DNA of 64,000 nucleotides from Lachnospiraceae bacterium (GTDB lineage Bacteria > Bacillota > Clostridia > Lachnospirales > Lachnospiraceae), in assembly GCA_910575075.1 (NCBI GenBank), contig CAJTCY010000008.1, positions 116,414 through 180,413 of the forward strand, in the 5' to 3' direction. Below the pieces are notes generated by a model, which saw only the letters and a program-made list of their open reading frames with translations, was not told the DNA's origin and ran no database searches. Both the position numbers and the translations under genes were made by a program. Positions within the stretch are counted from its first letter, which is position 1. Each line of letters starts with the position of its first letter. Below, one piece after another: positions 18,838 to 28,390 of the stretch.

Positions 18838-21549
18838 TTACACATAATCCTGTTTTTCTCTCTGCTCCGGCTCCTGTTTAAAACCAATCATTACTTTAAA
18901 CAAATCTCCGTCCAGATAAATCTGAAACGTTCCTCCCATCATAATCATAAGATTTTTAGCAATAGACAATCCCAGCCCGCTGCCCTCCGTGCTTCGGGAA
19001 ATATCTCCGCGGATAAAACGCTCTGTCAGCTCATCCGCCTCAATATTCAAAGGATTTTCTGAAATATTTTTGATGGAAAACAATACCTGGTTTCCATCTG
19101 CATACATATCCACATAAACCCTGGTATTTTCCATAGCGTATTTTGCCACATTATTGTAAAGATTTTCCAGTACACGCCAGATTCTTCTGCCGTCAGCGAG
19201 AATCACAACAGATTCTCTGGGAAGATTGGAAATAATGTTCAGTCCCCGTTCCTCAAATCTCTCTGCAAATTCTCCTTCCGTCTGATGCACCAGCTCCACC
19301 AGGTTGATCCGCTCCATGTCCAGTTTGATATTCCCTGAGCTGATGCGGGAAGCTTCTACCAAATCCTCTGCCAGCTGTTTCAGCCGCTGTGACTTTGTGT
19401 CCAGGACTTTGATATAATTGCGTGCACGCTCATTTTCAAGTTCCTCTCTCTTTAACAGATCCACATAATTGATAATAGAAGTGAGAGGTGTTTTGATATC
19501 ATGGGACACATTGGTGATCAGATCCGCCTGCAGGCGTTCATTTTTCATGCTGTCGTCCACTGCCCGGTGCAGCCCCTCTCCAATATCATTGACGGCATGG
19601 GCAAGCTTACGGTTATCTCCTTTTAATTCCTCTTCGGCGATCTTGTATTCTAAATCCCCGTCTGCAATCTTGCTGATCCCATCCAGCACCTTGTTGCGCT
19701 GTACTCCTTCACGGATAATCAGAACTGCTTCCACGCCGCAGAGTATGCTGAACATCCCCACGCCTACAGTAAACAATTCTCTCTCATAAGACATGGCAAT
19801 CATTGGGAACAGAACCAGACACGCCAGAAGATGGAGCAGAAACCAAACCACCATTTTCGTAAGCGATCTCCGGCTGGTAAACAACAGCCCAATTCCCCGA
19901 AAAAACCAAGATAAGATACTTCCGGACCAGAGCACTCCCGCACGGATGCGCCGCACAAAACTTAAATAAAAAATCTGCAGAAAGGCCATACCTGCAAATG
20001 TAATTCCACCGATTGCCACCATCAGGCTGGTATAGCTTCCGTCATCATAAAAATAAAGCAGTCCTGCAGTCCCCCAAATTAAAACAATGGTTCCCACTAT
20101 GGCTGATAAAAACAGTATTTCCGTAGGAATCCGGTCAAATGGGTTCAGGTACACCTCCCCTGTGTCATCCCGTTTTCCCGCTGCAATGCTCAGATAAATG
20201 ATAAGAATCAGCCATATTAGAATACTCATAACCGCTCCCCACAGACAGATTCTGATCCATGGGTGCATCTGCTCATATTCCAGTTTCGCTTTCTGAAAAT
20301 CATCTTTACAGGAAAAACTTGTATCTACGCCGACAAACATGATGCTTCCTTTATTTCCATATGCATGCTCACCCTGTTGATAAAAATTATCTTCCACACC
20401 TGCGATATTAGTTTCCAGAGTAATATCGCTTTCTCTGTAAAACAGATATTTTCCAAGCTTTTCTCCATATGCTGGCAGCTTTGAGGAATTAGCCGTTTTT
20501 GTATTTGTATAGATCTTATTGTCTTTGCCAGCATTCATCCAATAATATACGTTGGTTCCCCCAGAGGCCTGATGATATTTACTTAAGCATTTCCGATACA
20601 TGGTCAATTCCCCGCCGATTTCCTCCAGCGTAAATTTCAAGGCACGGCATGCATTCTGCATGTGTTCCAGAGAATCATTGCCACTCATAAAATTTTCCCA
20701 GATTCCTTTCCCATTAAGAGGAAGGTAATCTTCATCTGCAAACTCAAACACTGAGGACATACTCACATAAGTCATACAGTCCATGCTGGTTAAAAGCCAC
20801 TTTAATTCCTCCCCTGTCAGCTCATAAAGCTGTCCTTGTATTACTTTCTGAATTACTTCCTGATGGTTTTCCAAATCCTCTGAGGCATCTTCAAGAACCG
20901 TTTCCGACGAGACCGCTTCTGAGGAACCATCATTTGTATAAGAGATATTCTGTCCTGTAATTTCCCTAGAAGTGCTGTAAGCTCCGCCATAATAATGTTC
21001 CACCTCTTCAATTACTTTGTCCCTCAATTCTGGAAGCATATCTTTGAGGGTGGTCACTGGCTTTTCTTCACAATAAACATTTTCCCCATTTTTGAAGATC
21101 GTCAGTCTCTGCTGAATTGCATCATCTACCTCATATTCATACATAAATTCATAATAAGAGGTCGTATAGGTTCTTGACCATTCTGCCAGATCTCCCAATC
21201 TATAAATCACTGCATTTTTCTTCTGTCCTGCTCCTGCACGCCCTGCAATTTCTTTCCTGTCATAATACTGGAAAATATCAACATTCTTACGCGGATCATA
21301 ACTTCCGTTTGTCTCAAACTTTTTCCGCAGTTCTACAAATTCCAGCAGTTCCCGTACCGTTCTTCCAAACTGATCGGTAAAATAACTGGACGACTCAAAG
21401 GGCGTATCCTTTTTTTCACTGAAATCCAGAATATTTTTCTGAAACAGCACCACCAGAATCATCAGGCAAATTACAAACAACACCGCAAACGCCTGGGCTG
21501 CTGCTGCCGCCGCTGCCTTCATTCCAATGGAATAACGCCATTTTCTCAA
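18838..21549 (-). CDS. Large membrane sensor histidine kinase
   Basis: 903 residues. One N-terminal membrane helix (about 18-38) precedes a roughly 390-residue extracytoplasmic region, then a cluster of five or six membrane helices (about 435-640). A HAMP-like segment (LDGISKIADGDLEYKIAEEE) leads to the HisKA box NVSHDIKTPLTSIINYVDLL and a HATPase_c domain (N box ENLYNNVAKYA, G box GSGLGLSIAKNL). The start is TTG with AAGGCGG 7 nt upstream. The response regulator lies 13 bp upstream on the same strand, so the two form an operon. The ligand is unknown; the large outer domain suggests an envelope signal. Confidence 0.93.
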   Translation of the reverse strand: MRKWRYSIGMKAAAAAAAQAFAVLFVICLMILVVLFQKNILDFSEKKDTPFESSSYFTDQFGRTVRELLEFVELRKKFETNGSYDPRKNVDIFQYYDRKEIAGRAGAGQKKNAVIYRLGDLAEWSRTYTTSYYEFMYEYEVDDAIQQRLTIFKNGENVYCEEKPVTTLKDMLPELRDKVIEEVEHYYGGAYSTSREITGQNISYTNDGSSEAVSSETVLEDASEDLENHQEVIQKVIQGQLYELTGEELKWLLTSMDCMTYVSMSSVFEFADEDYLPLNGKGIWENFMSGNDSLEHMQNACRALKFTLEEIGGELTMYRKCLSKYHQASGGTNVYYWMNAGKDNKIYTNTKTANSSKLPAYGEKLGKYLFYRESDITLETNIAGVEDNFYQQGEHAYGNKGSIMFVGVDTSFSCKDDFQKAKLEYEQMHPWIRICLWGAVMSILIWLILIIYLSIAAGKRDDTGEVYLNPFDRIPTEILFLSAIVGTIVLIWGTAGLLYFYDDGSYTSLMVAIGGITFAGMAFLQIFYLSFVRRIRAGVLWSGSILSWFFRGIGLLFTSRRSLTKMVVWFLLHLLACLVLFPMIAMSYERELFTVGVGMFSILCGVEAVLIIREGVQRNKVLDGISKIADGDLEYKIAEEELKGDNRKLAHAVNDIGEGLHRAVDDSMKNERLQADLITNVSHDIKTPLTSIINYVDLLKREELENERARNYIKVLDTKSQRLKQLAEDLVEASRISSGNIKLDMERINLVELVHQTEGEFAERFEERGLNIISNLPRESVVILADGRRIWRVLENLYNNVAKYAMENTRVYVDMYADGNQVLFSIKNISENPLNIEADELTERFIRGDISRSTEGSGLGLSIAKNLMIMMGGTFQIYLDGDLFKVMIGFKQEPEQREKQDYV

Positions 21550-21562
21550 TTCCTCACCGCCT

Positions 21563-22261
21563 TTATTTCGCTGATTTCTCTATCTTATATCCCACTCCCC
21601 AAACCACTTTCAAATACCTGGGTTCTTTTGGGTTTATCTCAATTTTTTCCCGAATATGCCGAATATGTACGGCAACCGTATTATCTGCGCCAATGGCATC
21701 CTCATTCCAGATACTTTCATAAATCTGATTGATAGAAAACACTTTTCCCTGATTTTTTACCAAAAGCAGCAGAATATTATATTCGATCGGCGTCAGCTTT
21801 ACCGGCTCATCGTCTACCACCACTTCTTTTAAATCATCATTGATGACCAGTCCCCCCACCTGATAGACACGCTTGCTGCTCTCTGCCACATTTCCAAGCT
21901 GTGTATAACGCCTGAGCTGAGATTTTACCCTGGCCACCAGTTCCAGCGGATTAAACGGCTTCGTCACATAATCATCAGCTCCAATGTTCAATCCCAGAAT
22001 TTTATCTGCATCCTCCGATTTCGCTGATAAAATAATAATCGGTATGCTGCTGTCCTCCCGGATCTTTAAAGTAGCCCGTATTCCGTCCATCTTAGGCATC
22101 ATTACATCAATAACCAGAAGATGTACCTCATGTTCACTCAACATCTGCAGCGCCTGCTCCCCATCATACGCTTTCAGAATATTGTATCCCTCCTGCTGCA
22201 GATATATCTCTATGGCATCCACAATTTCCCTGTCATCATCACAAACCAGAATACTTTTCAT
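21563..22261 (-). CDS. OmpR-family response regulator
   Basis: Partner of the 903-aa kinase. The receiver domain has DDD near the N terminus, the phospho-acceptor in LLVIDVMMPKMDGI, Lys in VTKPFNPLELVARV, and a winged-helix DNA-binding domain ending in HIRHIREKIEIN and VVWGVGYKIEK. ATG at 22261 (MKSILVCDDD) has GAGGTG 6 nt upstream and is preferred over the GTG three codons earlier. First gene of the pair. Confidence 0.95.
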   Translation of the reverse strand: MKSILVCDDDREIVDAIEIYLQQEGYNILKAYDGEQALQMLSEHEVHLLVIDVMMPKMDGIRATLKIREDSSIPIIILSAKSEDADKILGLNIGADDYVTKPFNPLELVARVKSQLRRYTQLGNVAESSKRVYQVGGLVINDDLKEVVVDDEPVKLTPIEYNILLLLVKNQGKVFSINQIYESIWNEDAIGADNTVAVHIRHIREKIEINPKEPRYLKVVWGVGYKIEKSAK

Positions 22262-22415
22262 TTTCTTCACCTCTTCATTTCTACGCAGTCCTGCGTTTAC
22301 TATTCTTCATTATACATGAAAGCAGACAGTCTGCAAAAGCCATTTTTTAATATATTCTGCATTACTGATGTCTTGATTATATCAGTCTCTTATTAAGTAA
22401 CAATGAGGTTTTTTA

Positions 22416-22429
22416 TTAAGATTTCTTAA
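22416..22429. promoter_or_regulatory. Palindrome upstream of the D-lactate dehydrogenase gene
   Basis: TTAAGA TT TCTTAA is a 6-bp-arm inverted repeat about 60 bp before the gene, in the divergent gap with the response regulator. It could be an operator. It is AT-rich and could arise by chance, and it does not match the full Rex consensus. Confidence 0.25.
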
Positions 22430-22490
22430 ATATCACTCAGGAGTATATCTTCTTAAAATCCGGACATACTGACAAAAAGGAGACTATTAT

Positions 22491-23465
22491 ATGAAAATCG
22501 CATTTTATACTACGAAACCTTATGACCGTATCTGGTTTGAGCCAATGGCAGAAAAGTATGGCATGGATATCCTCTTTCTGGAAGCTCCCTGCCGCCCTAA
22601 TACACTGGACCTTGCCGCAGGCTGCGATGCTGTCTGCATTTTTATCAATGACCAGATAACTGCCCAGATGATTGACCGTCTCTGTGAAATGAAGGTCAAA
22701 GCAATCCTTCTGCGCTCTGCCGGATTTAATCATGTGGATATCGAAGCGGCACATGGAAAAATCCATGTGCTGCGGGTTCCCAGCTATTCCCCGGAAGCTG
22801 TAGCCGAATATGCAGCTGCCATGCTGCTGACAGTAAATCGCTTTACCCATCGTGCATACACCCGGACAAGAGATTTCAATATGAGTATCAATGGATTAAT
22901 GGGAGCTGATCTGCATCAGAAAACTGCCGGGATCATCGGCACCGGAAAAATCGGCCAGTCCATGATCCGGATTCTAAAAGGCTTTGATATGAAAGTTTAC
23001 GCTTATGACCTCTATCCAAATCATAACCTGGATGTCGAATATGTGGGTCTGCAGGAACTTTTTGAAAAATCTCATGTTATCTCCCTGCACTGCCCTCTCA
23101 CCAAAGAAACCTATCACATTATTGACAAGACTGCCATTTCCCAAATGCAGAAAGGTGTTTACCTGATCAATACTTCCAGGGGAGCGCTCATTGATACCAA
23201 CGCCCTGATCGACGGACTGCTGGAAAAGAAAATCGCCGGCGTCGGGCTGGATGTCTATGAAGAAGAAAGCGGGGTATTTTATGAAGACCTTTCTGATAAA
23301 ATCATTCAGGACAATACCCTTGCAAGATTGATGACCTTCCCGAATGTGCTTGTCACCTCGCATATGGGATTTTTTACCTCAGAGGCAATGCAGGCCATTG
23401 CTGTCGAAACGATGGAAAACGCCCGGGCACTGGAAAACGGACAGGAGCTGGTAAATGAGGTATAA
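22491..23465 (+). CDS. ldhA: D-lactate dehydrogenase (D-2-hydroxyacid dehydrogenase family)
   Basis: NADH-dependent reduction of pyruvate to D-lactate, a fermentative NAD+ regenerating step. 324 residues. The catalytic domain carries LLRSAGFNHVDIEAA and VPSYSPEAVAEYA. The NAD-binding GxGxxG is TAGIIGTGKIGQSM (about 145-158), the catalytic Arg/Asp region is YLINTSRGALIDT, Glu is in GLDVYEEESG, and the final His is in VLVTSHMGFFT. The pattern fits D-LDH better than HdhD or glycerate enzymes, though specificity cannot be proved. ATG has AAGGAG 7 nt upstream. Plus strand, divergent from the response regulator. Confidence 0.92.
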   Translation: MKIAFYTTKPYDRIWFEPMAEKYGMDILFLEAPCRPNTLDLAAGCDAVCIFINDQITAQMIDRLCEMKVKAILLRSAGFNHVDIEAAHGKIHVLRVPSYSPEAVAEYAAAMLLTVNRFTHRAYTRTRDFNMSINGLMGADLHQKTAGIIGTGKIGQSMIRILKGFDMKVYAYDLYPNHNLDVEYVGLQELFEKSHVISLHCPLTKETYHIIDKTAISQMQKGVYLINTSRGALIDTNALIDGLLEKKIAGVGLDVYEEESGVFYEDLSDKIIQDNTLARLMTFPNVLVTSHMGFFTSEAMQAIAVETMENARALENGQELVNEV

Positions 23466-23482
23466 TCTCATTTACCAGCTCC
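23444..23482. terminator. 16-bp perfect hairpin overlapping the end of ldhA
   Basis: GGAGCTGGTAAATGAG (23444-23459) pairs exactly with CTCATTTACCAGCTCC (23467-23482) around a 7-nt loop that contains the ldhA stop codon. It lies between two convergent genes and could stop transcription from both sides. T-runs are weak on both flanks. Confidence 0.6.
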
Positions 23483-23509
23483 TATATCAAATAACAGCCG
23501 TATCGCCTT

Positions 23510-24577
23510 CTATTGGCTGTTAGACTTCCTGCCAAAGAAAAATCGCCGTTCCTTCTTTCCCTGAGCAGAGGTTTCATCGCTTTGGGCTCCTTCCTTCCAT
23601 TTAAAATATTCTGCATCCAGATCCACACGAATCTCTGGCGGCGCCTCTGGAAGAGTTTCCTCCTGATACATAAATCCTCCGCTGCCTGAAACTTCCTGGA
23701 ATATTTGTTCCGCCCCCCCAGCCGTGCCGTCGGTAAACATGCGCTCTTCCCCTGATACGGCTGGTATGCTGGAAAATGCATCTTCTATTCTCTGAGACTC
23801 ATTTTCGATCTCCTGTGACATATCTTCAATCTTTAAGGACTGTTCCTGATTTCTTGCCGCCCTTCGGCGCAGGCTTTCCGCAAATTCTTTGCCCGTTACC
23901 CTTGCCAGGCTTTCTTCCTCTTCTTTTCTTGGATTAATCTCTGGCTGAGTAAGTCCATAACTTTTCCCAATCCGCTCAAAGTATGCCTGATTCACCCGGA
24001 TTTCCGGCTGAACCGCTGAATAAGATTTTCCTTCATTTTGAATGCGCTTCTCTTTCTGCTCCTTCATCTCTTCCATACGCTCACGTTCCAGTTTTTTATT
24101 GATTTCCTCAATAATCTTTATGTATTTCTGGGTATCAGCAAAATCCTGAAGCTGTCCTGTCAGTTCAAGCTGATTGCGGCGCACACGCTCCCGTTCCTGA
24201 TCCATCTCTGCATTCATCTTATGAAAGACCTTACGAACAGATTCATTGGCATCTTCCATAATATGGCAGATCCGGTTAATCGCGTCATCTGTATACATTA
24301 TGGTGGCTGCATAGATATCATCCGCATGTGTGTTTGCTTTTTGAATAATCTCCTCTCCCCGTTTCTCACACCTTCGCTGCGCAAGCTCATGTTTCTGGCT
24401 TGTAACTTCATATTGATCCATAACCTCATAGATTGCCAGATTTAACTGTTCCAACAATTCAAATACCTGTGCCTTTTCCACAATAATCCATTTACCTTCC
24501 TGATCATAAGGCTTACTGCCGGAAAACAAAAGGTGAATATTTTTCAAAATGTGTTCTACTTTATCCTGTACGCTCAT
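23510..24577 (-). CDS. Cytosolic coiled-coil protein, unknown function
   Basis: 355 residues, no signal peptide or membrane segment. Residues 30-180 are a long coiled coil (EKAQVFELLEQLNLAIYEV onward, through RRNQLELTGQLQDF to KKLERERMEEMKEQ). The rest is low-complexity and charged, ending in KKERRFFFGRKSNSQ. The N-terminal part is reminiscent of DivIVA/SepF-associated or ATP-synthase-b-like stalk proteins, but I cannot assign a family. Two short near-repeats (EIRVNQAYFERIGKSYG and the preceding SYSAVQPEI / YGLTQPEI) are visible. Converges with ldhA. Confidence 0.7.
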   Translation of the reverse strand: MSVQDKVEHILKNIHLLFSGSKPYDQEGKWIIVEKAQVFELLEQLNLAIYEVMDQYEVTSQKHELAQRRCEKRGEEIIQKANTHADDIYAATIMYTDDAINRICHIMEDANESVRKVFHKMNAEMDQERERVRRNQLELTGQLQDFADTQKYIKIIEEINKKLERERMEEMKEQKEKRIQNEGKSYSAVQPEIRVNQAYFERIGKSYGLTQPEINPRKEEEESLARVTGKEFAESLRRRAARNQEQSLKIEDMSQEIENESQRIEDAFSSIPAVSGEERMFTDGTAGGAEQIFQEVSGSGGFMYQEETLPEAPPEIRVDLDAEYFKWKEGAQSDETSAQGKKERRFFFGRKSNSQ

Positions 24578-24984
24578 GGTTTTTTCATTCCTCTGGTCTG
24601 TTTCTCTTTGTATCTATCTTATGCTAAAGTATATATCATTAATCACTAAACCTTACAAAGGCTTTTTTCTATTATATACAAAGCATGTTACCATGGCAAG
24701 AATAATCCGATTTTCTTGCGTTTTTGCAGTTACAGTTCCGTCACATTAAGAACATGAGTTACGAAAATGACGCGATAAACTTTCTTATGGGTAGAATTTT
24801 ATGTTGCTTGTAAATACCAAAAATATATTATATTGCTCCAGCGGTTAAATCAAGAAAAATCATTCCAATATTTAATTATTCAGTAAGTAATTATCCTTGA
24901 GTATAGGATGTTTTTTTTATAATGAAACTAAGGTGGAAGCTAGTTATTTCCCCGCAGAAAGAGCGGGGATGAAAGGAAGAAGGA
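24578..24984. other. AT-rich intergenic stretch before the Rpn relic
   Basis: No credible gene. Near its right end are a possible promoter (TTGAGT at 24897, TATAAT at 24918-24923, spacing 15) and a small hairpin CCCCGC/GCGGGG (24950-24955 with 24963-24968). Both lie just before the start of the Rpn-type pseudogene and are probably its old leader. Confidence 0.5.
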
Positions 24985-25464
24985 ATGGAAAAAACGGATA
25001 TTGCAAAATATACGATTTAAGACAGTGTTTTCACGAATTTGTTTCAGGATAAGAAATACTTGATACAGTTATATAGAACACTCCATCCAGAAAATACGGA
25101 AACCACGAAAAATGAATTAAAAGATATTACAATTAAAAATGTATTGGTACAGATAAAATTATATGGGCGGACCAGAGAAGCCATTATCAATACAATCAAT
25201 ATCTGTAAAGATAGAGATATTCTGAAAGAGTATTTATCCAGTAGGGAAAAGGAGGTTGTGGATATGATGATGACGTTATTTGATGAATAACAAGTAATGC
25301 GTGCTTATGTGGAAAGTGAGAGAAAGGAAGCAGCAGTGATTTCAGCGATTGAAATGTGTCAGGAAATAGGACTGCCTATTTCAGACACAATTAAAAAAAT
25401 AGCAGGAAAATATAAACTTGAAGAAAATGATGCAGAGACATGGGTGAATAGATATTGGAAATAA
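24985..25464 (+). pseudogene. Rpn / PD-(D/E)XK nuclease-family transposase relic
   Basis: All in one frame: MEKTDIAKYTI, stop (25018-25020), DSVFTNLFQDKKYLIQLYRT, ITIKNVLVQIKLYGRTREAI, KEYLSSREKEVVDMMMTLFD, stop (25288-25290), then a further 57 residues to the stop at 25464. The N-terminal FxxDKKYLLxLYxxLHPE and C-terminal YLxxREKEVVDIM motifs are typical of the Rpn recombination-promoting nuclease family. The catalytic core normally found between ITIKNVLV and the C-terminal part is missing. Two stops plus an internal deletion make this a dead copy. AGGAAGAAGG precedes the ATG. The middle segment could still be read from 25039. Confidence 0.8.
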
Positions 25465-25587
25465 ATTGGGATAGAAATCTGACCATAAGCAGAGCAGAAA
25501 GAGGCACAGAATTATGTTGTAAAATATTCCTTGCCTCCTTCTGATTTGAAACATTTTAATCTCTGATTTTATTAATTCTCAAACGTA

Positions 25588-27006
25588 TCAGAACCGGAAA
25601 TCTCGTTCTCCATGATGAATATTTGCAAGATAATCAATCACCTTCTCTTTTACCTTGGGATTGGTTATGACATCCAGTTCTCTCTCAATAAGTTTGTCAC
25701 CTACTGCTTTGGTTTCCTCTGACGCATAATCCTCCAGATATTCTTTGAGAGTCATCAGAGCATTCGGATGACAGCAATTTACAATCTGACCGCTCTTTAA
25801 CAGTGTCATGAAGCGGTCTCCCGTTCTTCCTTCCCGATAACATGCTGTACAGAAGCTGGGAACATAATCCATTTCCATCAGCCATTTTACCACCTCATCC
25901 AGGGTACGGTTATCGCTGACGTCAAACTGAGCTGAATTTTCCTCTTCTGGTTCTGGCTGAGCGTAACCTCCCACACTGGTTCTGGAAGCGCCGCTGATCT
26001 GCGAGATTCCCAGATGAAGCACTTTCTCCCGGCATGCCTGGCTCTCTCTGGTAGATACAATCATTCCTGTATAGGGCACCGCAATCCGAATACATGCCAC
26101 AATCTTGGCAAAAGTCTCATCTGAAATGCCATTATCAAAAACATCCGGATCAATATCATCGGCCCGGCGCAGACGGGGCACGCTGATGGTATGGGGACCT
26201 ACTCCTTTATACGCCTCCAAATGCTCTGCATGCATGAGAATCCCTGTAAAATCGTACTGGTAATTATTCAATCCAAACAGCACACCCAGACCAACATCAT
26301 CTATGCCTCCGTCCATGGCACGGTCCATGGCTTCTGTGTGATAAGCATAATCATGTTTCGGTCCTGTGGGATGCAGTTTCTCATAAGATTCCTTATGATA
26401 CGTTTCTTGAAACAGGATATAGGTGCCAATCCCCGCCTCTTTTAATTTCCTGTAATTTTCCACGGTAGTTGCAGCAATGTTCACATTGACACGGCGGATC
26501 GCTCCATTCTTATGCTTAATGCCATAAATCGTCTTAATACATTCCAGGATATATTCAATAGGATTATTTACTGGATCTTCCCCTGCCTCCAAAGCCAGAC
26601 GCTTGTGCCCCATATCCTGCAGTGCAGTGACCTCTTTCACAATCTCTTCCTGCGTGAGTTTTTTTCTGGCAATATGCTTGTTTTTCAGATGATAAGGGCA
26701 ATACTCGCATCCATTGATACAATAATTGGACAAATACAATGGTGCGAACATCACAATACGGTTTCCGTAGAAATCTTTTTTAATCTGTTCTGCAAGAGCG
26801 TAAATCTCCTGATTTTTATCCTCCAGCTCACAATCCAGAAGCACTGCTGCCTCCCGGTGGGACAATCCCTTGCGTTCTCTTGCTTTCGCCAGGATCTCAT
26901 CGATCAGCTCCCGGTTATTCTTGTTCTCCTGTGCGTATGCCAGAGAAGCCAACACTTCCTCATGGCTGATAAATTCCTCTGCCTTGGGTGACATTACGTT
27001 ATACAT
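25588..27006 (-). CDS. hydG: [FeFe]-hydrogenase maturase HydG (tyrosine lyase)
   Basis: Radical SAM enzyme that cleaves tyrosine to make the CO and CN- ligands of the H-cluster. About 472 residues from ATG 27006, which has AAGGAGGAAATTT directly upstream. Motifs: the SAM cluster CINGCEYC (CX3CX2C), LALEAGEDP, and a C-terminal second cluster formed by FCTACYREGRTGDRF and VNCCHPNA, which is specific to HydG and separates it from ThiH. The ATG overlaps the hydE stop by 8 bp (ATGTATAA), so translation is probably coupled. Confidence 0.96.
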   Translation of the reverse strand: MYNVMSPKAEEFISHEEVLASLAYAQENKNNRELIDEILAKARERKGLSHREAAVLLDCELEDKNQEIYALAEQIKKDFYGNRIVMFAPLYLSNYCINGCEYCPYHLKNKHIARKKLTQEEIVKEVTALQDMGHKRLALEAGEDPVNNPIEYILECIKTIYGIKHKNGAIRRVNVNIAATTVENYRKLKEAGIGTYILFQETYHKESYEKLHPTGPKHDYAYHTEAMDRAMDGGIDDVGLGVLFGLNNYQYDFTGILMHAEHLEAYKGVGPHTISVPRLRRADDIDPDVFDNGISDETFAKIVACIRIAVPYTGMIVSTRESQACREKVLHLGISQISGASRTSVGGYAQPEPEEENSAQFDVSDNRTLDEVVKWLMEMDYVPSFCTACYREGRTGDRFMTLLKSGQIVNCCHPNALMTLKEYLEDYASEETKAVGDKLIERELDVITNPKVKEKVIDYLANIHHGERDFRF

Positions 27007-28069
27007 AAATTTCCTCCTTCTCTCGTCTGCAATAATCTCCACGGTCAGTGACCAGTTCATATCCAATATTCTTCATTCTCTGATTGAGACAGTTTCTGCA
27101 CTCTGCAGCCTCATCCCCAGTACAGATTTTATTGTCATACAACTCATATTTTTTCCGCACAGAGGTTGGGGACAGATTCGGCATAACCACATTTGCCCCT
27201 GCCTGAATTCCTTTTTCTCTGCCCAGGGGATCAATGGTGCCCAATGCAGTTGTAGCAGGAATCAGAAGGCTGGGCAGCATAACCCGCAGCAGTCCGATCA
27301 TAAACAATGTCAATTCCACAGTTCCTCCTGCCTCCTGGGCAAATGGGGTCTCATGATGAGGAACAAAAGGACCAATTCCCACCATGTGAGGCTCCAATCG
27401 GCGGATAAACAACATATCTTCCGCCAGATGTACTGGCGTCTGTCCTGGGCTTCCCACCATAAAACCCGTACCTGTTTGATAACCAATTTCTTTTAAATCC
27501 TTAAGGCATTGTTTGCGGTGTGCAGCTGACAATTCAGATGGGTGAAGGCTTTGGTAATGTGTTTCGTCTGCTGTCTCATGCCGCAGAAGATAGCGGTCAG
27601 CCCCTGCATGAAACAATTCTTCATAACTCTTCCTGGACCTTTCTCCCAGGGAAAGCGTGAGCGCGCAATCAGGATAAGCCTCCTTTATCGTACGAATAAT
27701 CTCCACTAATTTCTCCTGGGTAAACCATCCGTCCTCTCCTCCCTGAAGCACAAAAGTGCGGAATCCCAGCTTATAACCGCTGAAACAACATTCCATGATC
27801 TGTTCCTTGGTCAGACGGTATCTTTCCGCCTGCCTGTTGCTTCTGCGAATTCCGCAGTAATAGCAATCGTTTTTACAATAATTGGTAAATTCGATCAACC
27901 CTCTGGTATAAATCCCGTTTCCAAAATATTTATGCTGCCAATACCTCGCCCGCTCAAATAAATACTGTGCAGCATCCTCATTCCTTCCTTGAATCAGGGC
28001 AATCCATTCTTCTTTGGTAAGCTGAGATGTTTCCTCCAGTTTATCGATTAATTGTTTTGTCTGATTCAT
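26999..28069 (-). CDS. hydE: [FeFe]-hydrogenase maturase HydE
   Basis: Radical SAM enzyme of H-cluster assembly, acting on the dithiomethylamine-bearing diiron precursor. About 356 residues from ATG 28069 (AAGGGGGATAT upstream). Radical SAM cluster CKNDCYYCGIR; TFVLQGGEDGWFT; TGFMVGSPGQTPVHLAEDM; C-terminal Cys set CTGDEAAECRNC as in HydE with the second cluster. First gene of the hydE-hydG pair. The third maturase, HydF, and the hydrogenase itself are not in the window. PylB/BioB-type alternatives are less likely because of the HydG neighbour. Confidence 0.95.
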   Translation of the reverse strand: MNQTKQLIDKLEETSQLTKEEWIALIQGRNEDAAQYLFERARYWQHKYFGNGIYTRGLIEFTNYCKNDCYYCGIRRSNRQAERYRLTKEQIMECCFSGYKLGFRTFVLQGGEDGWFTQEKLVEIIRTIKEAYPDCALTLSLGERSRKSYEELFHAGADRYLLRHETADETHYQSLHPSELSAAHRKQCLKDLKEIGYQTGTGFMVGSPGQTPVHLAEDMLFIRRLEPHMVGIGPFVPHHETPFAQEAGGTVELTLFMIGLLRVMLPSLLIPATTALGTIDPLGREKGIQAGANVVMPNLSPTSVRKKYELYDNKICTGDEAAECRNCLNQRMKNIGYELVTDRGDYCRREKEEIYV

Positions 28070-28103
28070 ATATCCCCCTTGATTTTTTCCATAAAATGAA
28101 CAA

Positions 28104-28243
28104 AGCGTGAAAGTGCCTTTCCTATAAGAGAACAAGCGGACAAATCCGCTTCAACTCCCTAAATCCCTCATTCATGAGGGACTTGGACGGTTTGCTGCGC
28201 CGAGCACAGCCGCTTTAGCGTGACAAGGTCTTTCCTATAAGAT
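28104..28243 (-). promoter_or_regulatory. Structured leader region upstream of hydE
   Basis: A near-direct repeat of about 26 bp (AGCGTGA ... CTTTCCTATAAGA) occurs at 28104-28129 and 28217-28242, 113 bp apart. Between the two are a 7-bp stem with a tetraloop (AAGCGGA/TCCGCTT, 28134-28151) and a CCCTCA/TGAGGG stem (28165-28180). No gene is visible. The repeats could reflect a local duplication or an inserted small element; a leader RNA for hydE is another possibility. Confidence 0.4.
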
Positions 28244-28270
28244 AAAAAAACCTGTACCAAAAGGTACAGG
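28244..28270 (-). terminator. Rho-independent terminator of the sigma-factor operon
   Basis: On the minus strand the stem CCTGTACC-TTTT-GGTACAGG (28251-28270) is followed by seven T residues (28244-28250). It lies about 120 bp downstream of the 83-aa gene and ends that transcript before hydE. Confidence 0.9.
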
Positions 28271-28390
28271 GACAGTAAAAGAACATCCTGCTCAGCAAGA
28301 TCTATTAATTGTCTTCTCTATACGCTGCACCGTTCCCTTCAGGTCATCCTTGTGGTCTGGTCTGCTTCTTAAATTCTATCAGGTTCACTG

